Assembly: GCA_044866695.1 (NCBI GenBank)
Contig: JBIOUF010000046.1
Location: 1-40,219, forward strand
DNA from: JBIOUF01 sp044866695
Lineage (GTDB): Bacteria; Actinomycetota; Actinomycetes; Propionibacteriales; Nocardioidaceae
Direction: 5' to 3'
DNA: 40,219 nucleotides
Part shown: positions 28,171-35,552 of the stretch, piece by piece
How the letters are laid out: each line of letters starts with the position of its first letter
Numbering within the stretch: position 1 is the first letter of the stretch
The notes under the pieces: model-generated
The model's input: the letters and a program-made list of their open reading frames with translations, nothing else
What the model was told of the DNA's origin: nothing
The model's database searches: none
Position numbers and translations under genes: made by a program

Positions 28171-29361
28171 GTGACCGACCAGCAGCGGTTCGCAGGACAC
28201 GGCTTCGAGACCCGGGCGATCCACGCCGGCCAGGACCCGGACCCGAGCACCGGGGCGGTGGTGCCGCCGATCTACGCCACCAGCACCTTCAAGCAGGACG
28301 GCGTCGGGGGGCTGCGCGGCGGCTATGAGTACTCCCGCTCCGCCAACCCCACGCGCACGGCGCTGGAGGAGTGCCTCGCGGCGCTGGAGCAGGGCGAGCG
28401 CGGCTTCGCGTTCGCCTCCGGCCTGGCCGCCGAGCACACGCTGCTGGCCGCGCTGTGCCGGCCGGGCGACCACGTGGTCGTGCCCGACGACGCCTACGGC
28501 GGCACCTACCGGCTGTTCGCGCAGGTGGAGCGGCCGTGGGGGCTGGACTTCGACACCGCCCCGGTCTCCGACGTGGGGGCCTACCGGGCCGCGGTCCGCC
28601 CCGGCCGGACGAGGCTGGTCTGGGTCGAGACGCCGACCAACCCGCTGCTGCACATCGCCGACATCGTCGCGCTGGCCGAGGTCGCCCACGACGCCGGCGC
28701 GCTGCTGGTGGTCGACAACACCTTCGCCTCGCCGTACCTGCAGCGGCCGTTGGCGCTGGGCGCCGACGTCGTCGTCCACTCCACGACCAAGTACGTCGGC
28801 GGCCACTCCGACGTCGTGGGCGGCGCCCTGGTGGTCCGCGACGCCGAGGTGGCGGAGCGGCTCGCCTTCCACCAGAACGCGATCGGCGCGGTCGGCTCGC
28901 CGTTCGACGCGTTCCTCACCCTCCGCGGCATCCGCACCCTCGGCGTGCGCATGGACCGGCACTGCGCGAACGCCGCCGCGGTGGTCGACTTCCTGGCCGG
29001 TCATCCGGCCGTCGCGGAGGTGCTCTACCCCGGGCTGGACGGTCATCCGGGGCATGCGGTGGCGGCGCGGCAGATGAGCGGGTACGGCGGGATCGTGTCG
29101 TTCCGCGTCGCCGCCGGCGAGGAGGCGGCGTTGGACGTCTGCGCGGGGACCACGGTGTGGACGCTCGGGGAGTCCCTGGGCGGGGTCGAGTCGCTGATCG
29201 AGCATCCCGGCCGGATGACCCACGCCTCCGTCGCGGGCACCGCGCTGGAGGTCCCCGGCGACCTGGTCCGGCTCTCGGTCGGCATCGAGACCGTCGAGGA
29301 CCTGGTCGCCGACCTCGACCGGGCCCTCACCAGGGCGCAGGCGCTGGCCGCCGGCTCGTGA
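28171..29361 (+). CDS. metB: Cystathionine gamma-synthase / trans-sulfuration PLP enzyme
   Basis: This PLP enzyme family makes cystathionine from an activated homoserine and cysteine, or cleaves it as a gamma-lyase; many actinobacterial members do both. The 396-residue protein shows GFETRAIHAGQDPDPSTGAV at the start, YEYSRSANPTRTALE (about 52-66), ASGLAAEHTL (about 79), VETPTNPLLHIADI (about 153), VVDNTFASPYLQRP (about 180) and the PLP lysine in HSTTKYVGGHSD (about Lys208). The start is set by the TANNNT box 6 bases upstream. Its stop overlaps the MutL-type gene (GTGA). Synthase versus lyase cannot be settled from sequence; the mycobacterial neighbour of cbs is annotated metB. Confidence 0.93.
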   Translation: MTDQQRFAGHGFETRAIHAGQDPDPSTGAVVPPIYATSTFKQDGVGGLRGGYEYSRSANPTRTALEECLAALEQGERGFAFASGLAAEHTLLAALCRPGDHVVVPDDAYGGTYRLFAQVERPWGLDFDTAPVSDVGAYRAAVRPGRTRLVWVETPTNPLLHIADIVALAEVAHDAGALLVVDNTFASPYLQRPLALGADVVVHSTTKYVGGHSDVVGGALVVRDAEVAERLAFHQNAIGAVGSPFDAFLTLRGIRTLGVRMDRHCANAAAVVDFLAGHPAVAEVLYPGLDGHPGHAVAARQMSGYGGIVSFRVAAGEEAALDVCAGTTVWTLGESLGGVESLIEHPGRMTHASVAGTALEVPGDLVRLSVGIETVEDLVADLDRALTRAQALAAGS

Positions 29362-30734
29362 CCGTCCGGCCGGCGGGGCTGGTCGCCTGCGTCGACTTCG
29401 GCTCGACGTTCACCAAGGCGGCGCTGGTCGACCTCGCCGACGCCCGCCTGCTCGCGACGGCGAGCCGGCCCACCACCGCGGCGACCGACGTCATGGACGG
29501 CTGGCGGGCCTGCCTCGCCGACCTCGCAGCGGCTCACCCGGGGGTCCCGGACGCGCAGGTCCGAGCCTGCTCCTCGGCCGGCGGCGGCTTGCGGGTCGCG
29601 GTGGTCGGCAACGAGGAGCTGGTCACCGCCGAGGCGGGCCGGCGGGTCGCCCTGTCCAGCGGCGGGAAGGTGGTCCACGTCGCGGCCGGTCTGGACGCGG
29701 CCGGGCTGGCCGCGCTGCGTGGGTCCGCCCCGGACGTGGTGCTGCTCGTGGGGGGCACCGACGGCGGCAACGCTGAGGTCCTGCTCGCGTCGGCCGGCAC
29801 CCTCGCCGGGGCGCACTGGAGCGGCCCCGTCGTCGTCGCCGGCAACGCCGACGCGCGGGACGACGTCGCCGCGCTGCTCGGCGAGGCCGGTACGCCGCAC
29901 GTGCTGGCCGGCAACGTCCTCCCGCGGATCGGGGTGCTGTCCCCGGAGCCGGCGCGCGCCGCGGTCCGGGAGATGTTCCTGCGCCACGTCATCGGGGGCA
30001 AGCACCTGTCGGCCGACCCCGCGTTCGCGGCGATGGTGCGGGGGGCGACCCCGGACCTGGTGCTGGTCGCGGTCGAGCACCTGGCCCGCCAGGCCGGCGA
30101 CGTGGCCGTGGTCGACGTCGGCGGCGCCACCACCGACGTGCACTCGGTCGTCGCACTGGACGAGCCCGGCGACGGGCGGGAGAGTGCGCTGAGCCGGGAG
30201 GTGGTGGCCCCGACCGCGGTGTCCCGGACCGTCGAGGGCGACCTCGGGCTGCGCTGGAGCGCGGTCAGCACCGTCGAGGAGGCCGAGGCCGCCGGGCTGG
30301 TGCCCGCGGGGTCGCTGCGCGCGGCGGCCGGGGTGCGGGTCGCGGACCCGGCGTACCTGCCTCGCGACGACCAGGAGCGCGACCAGGACCTGACGCTGGC
30401 CGCCGCGGCGGTGGGACTCGCACTGCGGCGTCATGCCGGGCGCGCGCAGGTCCGGCTCGGCCCCGACGGCCGGGTGGTCGAGCGCACCGGGAAGGACCTG
30501 CGGGAGGTCCGGGTGCTGGTGGGCTCCGGCGGCGTGCTCAGGCATGCCGGCCGCGCTGCGGCGGGCGTGCTGACCGCCCATCTGACGACGGAAGGAGGCT
30601 GGCAGCTGCCCGAGGACCCGGCGGTCGTGGTCGACTCCGACTACGTGCTGGCCCCGGCCGGGCTGCTTGCGGCCGACCACCCCGACGTCGCCGCCGCGCT
30701 GCTGCGCCCGCTCTGGGCCGCCACCGCTGGTTGA
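29358..30734 (+). CDS. Glutamate mutase L (MutL/GlmL-type) family ATPase, orphan
   Basis: This 458-residue protein belongs to the actin/HSP70-like ATPase fold used by MutL/GlmL, a presumed reactivating or chaperone partner of B12-dependent carbon-skeleton or amino mutases. It has the phosphate-1 loop CVDFGSTFTKAALVD (about 10-24), VLLVGGTDGGNAEVL (about 131-145), the phosphate-2 loop VVDVGGATTDVHSV (about 250-263), and VLVGSGGVLRHAG (about 384). The mutase genes it would serve are not in the window. It overlaps metB by 4 bp, so both are probably translated together. Its stop TGA (30732-30734) lies inside the direct repeat GTTGAG that flanks a MITE-like element, so its end may have been altered by insertion. 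Confidence 0.85.
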   Translation: MTVRPAGLVACVDFGSTFTKAALVDLADARLLATASRPTTAATDVMDGWRACLADLAAAHPGVPDAQVRACSSAGGGLRVAVVGNEELVTAEAGRRVALSSGGKVVHVAAGLDAAGLAALRGSAPDVVLLVGGTDGGNAEVLLASAGTLAGAHWSGPVVVAGNADARDDVAALLGEAGTPHVLAGNVLPRIGVLSPEPARAAVREMFLRHVIGGKHLSADPAFAAMVRGATPDLVLVAVEHLARQAGDVAVVDVGGATTDVHSVVALDEPGDGRESALSREVVAPTAVSRTVEGDLGLRWSAVSTVEEAEAAGLVPAGSLRAAAGVRVADPAYLPRDDQERDQDLTLAAAAVGLALRRHAGRAQVRLGPDGRVVERTGKDLREVRVLVGSGGVLRHAGRAAAGVLTAHLTTEGGWQLPEDPAVVVDSDYVLAPAGLLAADHPDVAAALLRPLWAATAG

Positions 30735-30735
30735 G

Positions 30736-30891
30736 CCTGGATCCACCGCTCTCCGCCTACTACGCGCCACCATTCGGGCGCGCTGGCGGCGTTGCCGACG
30801 CTTGACAGACTCCCCGGTATGACTTCGCGCCGGCGTCTTGCCATCACACCCGCCTGGTGACGCTCGCTACGGCGGCCATCGGTGGATCCAG
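30736..30891. mobile_element. MITE-like element, about 155 bp
   Basis: CTGGATCCACCG (30737-30748) and CGGTGGATCCAG (30880-30891) are perfect inverted termini; CCGCC is shared 4 bases further in on both sides. Directly outside both ends is GTTGAG (30730-30735 and 30892-30897), as expected of a 6-bp target duplication. The inside has no protein gene. It lies immediately after the MutL-type gene and beside a palindromic repeat that itself begins GGTTGAG, so the flanking repeats could instead belong to that family. The whole 337-bp gap 30735-31071 is made of this element, that repeat and a 22-bp array. Confidence 0.6.
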
Positions 30892-30962
30892 GTTGAGGTG
30901 CGCTCTTCGAGACGGGCTCCTTCGTCGCCCTCCTCAGGAACCGCGGAGCGAGCCTCGAAACC
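30891..30962. repeat. GGTTGAGG/CCTCGAAACC palindromic repeat, composite copy
   Basis: The stretch begins GGTTGAGGTGCG and ends GAGCCTCGAAACC, with an inner CTTCGAGACGGGCTCC and GGAGCGAGCC that can pair, so two half-copies appear joined. It belongs to the same family as the copies at 14744-14923 and in mfd at 10495-10538. Confidence 0.7.
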
Positions 30963-30977
30963 AAGGCGCCCGGACGC

Positions 30978-31065
30978 CCACCACCAACGTTGACGGCTCG
31001 ACCCTCCAACATTTGCGGCTCGACACACCAACATTGACGGGTCGACACACCAACATTGACGGGTC
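30978..31065 (-). repeat. 22-bp intergenic repeat array, locus 6 (four units)
   Basis: Units start at 30978, 31000, 31022 and 31044. The last two are identical (ACCAACATTGACGGGTC), while the first two vary (AACGTTGACGG, AACATTTGCGG). The array ends 6 bp before the bioD stop, in the gap between convergent genes. Confidence 0.9.
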
Positions 31066-31071
31066 GGCGGG

Positions 31072-31752
31072 TCAGGGGAGCAGCTGGCCGACCCAGTCGG
31101 CGGCGGCGGCGCGGAAGGCCTCGGGGTCCAGCTCGGCGGCGGCCTCGGGGACCGCGCCGAGCAGGGGTACGCCGGTGTAGGACGGCAGGTCGCGGCGGTT
31201 GTGCTCGTCGGCCTGCCGGGGGTCGGCCGGCCACGAGCCGATCACCAGCCCGCAGACGACCACGCCCCTGCGCACGGTGGCCTCGACGGTGAGCGCGGCG
31301 TGGTTCAGCGAGCCCAGCCCCGAGCGGGCCACCACCACCACCGCCGGGTCCAGCCCGGAGACGCCGCGCGCGATGTCGAGCAGCCCGAAGTCGTCGCCGA
31401 GCCGGACCAGCGCCCCACCGGCCCCCTCCACCAGCACCAGGTCGTGGTCGGACGCCGCCGCGGCCACGGTCGAGACCTGCTCGGCGAGGGTGGGCAGCTC
31501 CCGCCCGGACACCCGTGCCGCGGTGGCCGGGGCGAGCGGCGCCTCCAGCCGCACCACCTCCACCACGTCGACCGCACCGACGAGGCGGAGCACCTCGTCG
31601 ACGTCCCCGGGCTCGTCGGCGCGCACGCCGGTCTGCGCCGGCTTGACCACGCAGACGGTCCGGCCGCCCGCGAGGCCGGCGGCGGCCAGAGCGGCCGTGA
31701 CCACGGTCTTGCCGACGCCGGTGTCGGTGCCGGTGACGAACAGGACGGTCAC
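31072..31752 (-). CDS. bioD: Dethiobiotin synthase
   Basis: BioD closes the ureido ring of biotin, making dethiobiotin from diaminopelargonate, CO2 and ATP. The 226-residue protein begins VTVLFVTGTDTGVGKTVV, with the P-loop GTDTGVGKT (8-16), then VVKPAQTG (about 35-42), and VEGAGGALVRL (about 105-115), which binds the substrate carbamate and phosphate. It is the last gene of the bio operon. The GTG start overlaps the bioF stop by 4 bp, which decides it over longer frames running through bioF. Confidence 0.95.
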   Translation of the reverse strand: MTVLFVTGTDTGVGKTVVTAALAAAGLAGGRTVCVVKPAQTGVRADEPGDVDEVLRLVGAVDVVEVVRLEAPLAPATAARVSGRELPTLAEQVSTVAAAASDHDLVLVEGAGGALVRLGDDFGLLDIARGVSGLDPAVVVVARSGLGSLNHAALTVEATVRRGVVVCGLVIGSWPADPRQADEHNRRDLPSYTGVPLLGAVPEAAAELDPEAFRAAAADWVGQLLP

Positions 31753-32873
31753 CGCGGCACCAGGCGGCGCAGCGCCTTGGCGGCCATCGCGAGCTCCTCG
31801 TCGGCGAGATGGGCATGCGCGGTGAGCCGGAGCCGGGAGATGCCGTCCGGCGTGGACGGCGGCCGGAAGCAGCCGATCCGGACCCCGTGCGACGCGGCGA
31901 CCCGCACCGCGCCCAGCGCCTCGCGCGGGCCGGGCATGGGCACGGACAGGACCGCTCCGGCCGGTACGTCGACAGCGCAGGCGTCGGCCAGGGTGTGGGC
32001 GACCTCGCGCACCCGGTCGACCCGTTCGGGGGCACCTCGCACCACGTCCAGGGCCGCCAGCGCCGCTCCCGCGGCGGGAGGCGCGAGCCCGGTGTCGTAG
32101 ATGAACGGCCGGGCGCGGTTCACCAGGTGCTCGCGGACCGCGGCGGAGCCCAGGACCGCCCCGCCCTGCGCACCGAGCGACTTCGACAGCGTGGCGGTGG
32201 CCACCACGTCGGACCGGCCGGCCAGCCCCGCGTCGTACAGCAGCCCGCGTCCGCCGGCACCGCAGACGCCCAGGGCGTGTGCCTCGTCGGCGACCAGCAC
32301 CGCGTCGTTGGCCTGCGTGACCGCGCCGAGGTCCGCGACCGGGGCGGCGTCGCCGAGGACCGAGTAGACCGTCTCCACCACGACGAGCGCGCGCGGCTCG
32401 GCCCGGCCGGCCAGGGCCCGCTCGACCGCACCCACGTCGTTGTGGGGAACCACCTGGACCCGCGCCCGGGACAGCCGGCAGGCGTCGATCAGGGAGGCGT
32501 GCACGTGGGCGTCGGAGACGACCAGGGTCCCCGCTCCGGCCAGGGCGGCCACCGCCGAGAGGTTGGCGTGGTAGCCGGTGCTGCACACCAGAGCGCTCGG
32601 GAAGCCCATGAAGGAGGCCAACGCGGCCTCCAGCGCGCCGTGCAGCGACAGGGTGCCCGACACCAGCCGCGACGCGCCGGCGCCGGCGCCGAACCGCTGG
32701 GCCGCGGCCACCGCCCCGGCCACCACGCGCGGGTCGCGGGCCAGGCCCAGGTAGTCGTTGCCGGCCAGGTCGAGCAGCGGGTCGCCGGTGTCGGCGTCGA
32801 CCAGCCGCCGGGTGAGCCCGCCGGCCTCGCGTTCGGCTGCCTCCGCGGCGAGCCAGGCCTCGAAGGCGGTCAT
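31749..32873 (-). CDS. bioF: 8-amino-7-oxononanoate synthase
   Basis: BioF is a PLP enzyme that condenses pimeloyl-thioester with alanine to give 8-amino-7-oxononanoate. The 374-residue protein has NDYLGLARDPRV (about 38-50), GAGASRLVSGTLSLHGALE (about 65-83), ADEAHALGVCG (about 196-206) and the PLP lysine in ATLSKSLGAQGG (near 231). Length is usual for the family. It overlaps bioA by 4 bp upstream (ATGA) and bioD downstream, so these three genes are translationally coupled. Confidence 0.95.
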   Translation of the reverse strand: MTAFEAWLAAEAAEREAGGLTRRLVDADTGDPLLDLAGNDYLGLARDPRVVAGAVAAAQRFGAGAGASRLVSGTLSLHGALEAALASFMGFPSALVCSTGYHANLSAVAALAGAGTLVVSDAHVHASLIDACRLSRARVQVVPHNDVGAVERALAGRAEPRALVVVETVYSVLGDAAPVADLGAVTQANDAVLVADEAHALGVCGAGGRGLLYDAGLAGRSDVVATATLSKSLGAQGGAVLGSAAVREHLVNRARPFIYDTGLAPPAAGAALAALDVVRGAPERVDRVREVAHTLADACAVDVPAGAVLSVPMPGPREALGAVRVAASHGVRIGCFRPPSTPDGISRLRLTAHAHLADEELAMAAKALRRLVPR

Positions 32874-34168
32874 CCGTGCACCTGCTTCACCGCGCCGACG
32901 ATGCCTGCGGTGATCGTCGCCAGGTCGTCGGCCGAGGCGACGTACGGCGGCATGGTGTACACCAGGTTGCGGAACGGGCGCACCCACACCCCGGCGTCCA
33001 GCGCCGCGCGGGTGACCGCCGGCACGTCGACCGGCCGGTCCAGCGCGACCACGCCGACCGCGCCGAGGGTGCGCACGTCGACCACCGAGGACAGCCCCCG
33101 CGCGTCGGCCAGCCCGTCGGCGAGCGCAGCCTCGATGCGGGCGACCCGGGCCTGGTTGTCCTGTCGGTCGAGCAGGTCCAGGCTGGCCGAGGCCACCGAA
33201 CAGGCCAGCGGGTTGGCCATGAAGGTCGGCCCGTGCATCATCGCGCCGGCCGGGCTGGCGTCGACCCGTTCGGCGACCTCGGCCGTGGTCAGGACCGCGG
33301 CGAGGGTGAGGTAGCCGCCGGTGAGCGCCTTGCCGACGCACAGGATGTCGGGTACGACGCCGCAGCGGTCGGCCGCCCATGACGTGCCGGTGCGCCAGAG
33401 GCCGGTGGCGATCTCGTCGAGGACCACCAGCGCGCCGTGGGCCCTGGCCAGCTCGGCCAGGTGCCGGACCGCGGCCGGGGGGTACACGTGCATCCCGCCC
33501 GCGCCCTGCAGCACCGGCTCCAGGACCACGGCGGCGACCTGGTCGGAATGCCGCTCGAACAGGGCGGTGGTCTGGTCCTGCCACGCCCCGAGGTCGGCGT
33601 CGAGCCCGGCGGGCGGCCGGGGGGCGAACACGTGCCGGGGCACCAGGCCGGCATACATCGAGTGCATCCCGCCGTCGGGGTCGCACACGCTCATCGCCGC
33701 GAACGTGTCGCCGTGGTAGCCGCCGCGCACGGTGAGCATCCGGGTGCGCCCGGTCCCGGCCTGCGCCTGCCAGGCCATCTTCATCGCCACCTCGACCGAC
33801 ACCGACCCGGAGTCGGCCAGGAACACCCGGCCCAGCGCCCCGCCGCCCGGCGCCCGGTCGAGCAGCCGTCGCGCGAGGCCGGTGGCGGGCTCGTGGGTGA
33901 GGCCGCCGAACATGACGTGGCTCATCTGGTCCAGCTGCGCCCGCGCCGCGGCGTCGAGCTCGGGCACCGCGTACCCGTGGATCGCGCACCACCACGACGA
34001 CATCGCGTCGACCACCTCGACCGGGCGACCGTCGACCCGGAGCCGCAGCCGGGTGCCCGCGGCGGAGTCGACCAGGTACGCCGGAGCCGGGCGGGTCATC
34101 GACGAGTACGGGTGCCACAGGTGCTGCCGGTCGTAGGCCAGGACCTCGTGGTCGCCGGGACCGCTCAT
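32870..34168 (-). CDS. bioA: Adenosylmethionine-8-amino-7-oxononanoate aminotransferase
   Basis: BioA moves an amino group from S-adenosylmethionine to 8-amino-7-oxononanoate, giving diaminopelargonate. The 432-residue class III aminotransferase shows HLWHPYSSMTRP (about 17-28), SSWWCAIHGY (about 57-66), the cofactor loop DSGSVSVEVAMKMAWQ (about 118), GGYHGDTFAAM (about 147), the DEIATGLWRTG segment (about 255) and the PLP lysine in CVGKALTGGYL (near 279). The ATG at 34168 is chosen because it overlaps the bsaP stop by 4 bp and starts the family N-terminus. Confidence 0.96.
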   Translation of the reverse strand: MSGPGDHEVLAYDRQHLWHPYSSMTRPAPAYLVDSAAGTRLRLRVDGRPVEVVDAMSSWWCAIHGYAVPELDAAARAQLDQMSHVMFGGLTHEPATGLARRLLDRAPGGGALGRVFLADSGSVSVEVAMKMAWQAQAGTGRTRMLTVRGGYHGDTFAAMSVCDPDGGMHSMYAGLVPRHVFAPRPPAGLDADLGAWQDQTTALFERHSDQVAAVVLEPVLQGAGGMHVYPPAAVRHLAELARAHGALVVLDEIATGLWRTGTSWAADRCGVVPDILCVGKALTGGYLTLAAVLTTAEVAERVDASPAGAMMHGPTFMANPLACSVASASLDLLDRQDNQARVARIEAALADGLADARGLSSVVDVRTLGAVGVVALDRPVDVPAVTRAALDAGVWVRPFRNLVYTMPPYVASADDLATITAGIVGAVKQVHG

Positions 34169-34377
34169 CGGACCGGCCCGGTCCAGGTGGTCGCCGCGGT
34201 CTGGCCGTGCTCCACGCACCGCGCGGTCCAGCCGTCCGGCACGACCTGGACGACCAGGCGGCGCCGGCACCGCGAGCAGTACCGCGGCGGCTCGAGGGTG
34301 AGCCGGGCGGCACAGCCCTCGTGTCCGGCCTCGCCGGAGGGCCGCCCACAGTGCCCGCAGTAGGTGGTGGGGTCCAC
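34165..34377 (-). CDS. bsaP: Biotin synthase auxiliary protein BsaP
   Basis: This 70-residue protein lies between bioB and bioA and matches the actinobacterial small protein needed for biotin synthase activity (studied in mycobacteria as BsaP). It has six cysteines arranged as C7-x2-C10, C22, C34-x2-C37 and C54, starting VDPTTYCGHCGRPSG, consistent with an Fe-S or zinc site. The GTG at 34377 is 5 bp after the bioB stop and its end overlaps bioA by 4 bp. It appears in open reading only as the end of a much longer spurious frame, so it is easily missed. Role in supplying sulfur or a cluster to BioB is from the family, not from this sequence. Confidence 0.85.
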   Translation of the reverse strand: MDPTTYCGHCGRPSGEAGHEGCAARLTLEPPRYCSRCRRRLVVQVVPDGWTARCVEHGQTAATTWTGPVR

Positions 34378-34382
34378 TTGCT

Positions 34383-35426
34383 CTACAGGGTCGCGTTGAG
34401 GGCCTTGACCGGCATCTGCAGCTCGTCGAGCAGCGCCAGGTCGTCGGCCGGGTCCCGACCCAGCGTGGTCAGGTAGTTGCCCACGATGACCGCGTTGATG
34501 CCACCCAGCAGGCCCTCGCGCGTGCCGAGGTCGCCCAGGGTGAGCTCGCGGCCGCCGGCGTACCGCAGCACCGTCCGCGGCAGCGCCAGCCGGAACGCCG
34601 CGATGGTGCGCAGCGCGTCGGCGCCGTCCATGACCGGCAGGTCGCCGAACGGGGTGCCCGGGCGGGGGTTCAGGAAGTTCAGCGGCACCTCGTGCGGCTC
34701 GAGGTCGCCCAGCTGCGCGGCCAGCTCGGCGCGCTGCTCCACGGTCTCGCCCATCCCGACCAGCCCGCCGCAGCACAGCTCCATGCCGGAGCCCTTGACC
34801 ATGGCGCAGGTCTCGAAGCGCTCCTCCCAGGAGTGGGTGGTGACGACCTGGGGGAAGTACGACCGGGCCGCCTCGAGGTTGTGGTTGTAGCGGTGCACCC
34901 CGATCTCGACCAGCTCGTCGACCTGTGCCTGCGTGAGCATCCCCAGCGAGGCGGCCACGTTGACGTCGACCGCCTCGCGGATCGCCTGGACCCCCTCGCG
35001 CACCTGTCCCATCAGCCGCTCGTCGGGGCCGCGGACCGCGGCGACGATGCAGAACTCCGTCGCCCCGGTCGCACGGGTCTGCCGGGCCGCCTCCACGAGC
35101 GCGGGGACGTCCAGCCACACCGCCCGGACCGGCGAGGTGAACTGGCCGCTCTGGCTGCAGAAGTGGCAGTCCTCCGGGCAGCCGCCGGTCTTCAGCGACA
35201 CGATCCCCTCGACCTCGACGTCCGGGCCGCACCAGCGCATGCGGACCTCGTGCGCCAGCGCCAGCAGCTCGGTGAGCCGGTCGTCGGGAAGCCGGAGCAC
35301 CTCCAGCAGCTGGGTCTCGGTGAGCCGCTCGCCGTGCTCGAGCACCTGACCGCGCGCGACGGCGAGGATGTCGGCGTCGTCGTACGGCGTGGCCGCGCGC
35401 GCGGCGGAGTCGGTCTGCAGGGTCAT
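34383..35426 (-). CDS. bioB: Biotin synthase
   Basis: BioB is a radical-SAM enzyme that inserts sulfur into dethiobiotin. The 347-residue protein has the 4Fe-4S motif C83-x3-C87-x2-C90 in GGCPEDCHFCSQSGQF, GATEFCIVAAVRGP (about 125), YNHNLEAARSYFP (about 185), and ETCAMVKGSGMELCCGGLVGMGE (about 205, in parts) with Cys ligands and an Arg-containing site for the auxiliary cluster. It is the first gene of the minus-strand biotin operon and is followed by bsaP. The gap to the divergent AI-2E gene (35427-35552) must hold its promoter; CACAAT on the minus strand near 35475 is a weak candidate. No TetR-type palindrome was found. Confidence 0.97.
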   Translation of the reverse strand: MTLQTDSAARAATPYDDADILAVARGQVLEHGERLTETQLLEVLRLPDDRLTELLALAHEVRMRWCGPDVEVEGIVSLKTGGCPEDCHFCSQSGQFTSPVRAVWLDVPALVEAARQTRATGATEFCIVAAVRGPDERLMGQVREGVQAIREAVDVNVAASLGMLTQAQVDELVEIGVHRYNHNLEAARSYFPQVVTTHSWEERFETCAMVKGSGMELCCGGLVGMGETVEQRAELAAQLGDLEPHEVPLNFLNPRPGTPFGDLPVMDGADALRTIAAFRLALPRTVLRYAGGRELTLGDLGTREGLLGGINAVIVGNYLTTLGRDPADDLALLDELQMPVKALNATL

Positions 35427-35540
35427 GGGAGGGGCAGCCTCTCGGGCGGGCTCGACGCAGGGGACCCCTCATTGTGCACCGTCTGCATCCCATGGGGATC
35501 TGCCGGCCCGCCGCCTGCTCGCGTCGTCCGGGCCCGTGTC

Positions 35541-35546
35541 TACGCT
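35541..35546 (+). promoter_or_regulatory. -10 box, probable leaderless promoter for the AI-2E transporter
   Basis: TACGCT is followed by GGCGCG and then the GTG start at 35553. The interval has no ribosome binding site. Confidence 0.45.
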
Positions 35547-35552
35547 GGCGCG

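Noticed and set aside
30802..30825. TTGACA...TATGAC promoter within the MITE-like element
   Set aside because: The boxes are only about 12 bp apart and no gene lies downstream on that strand.
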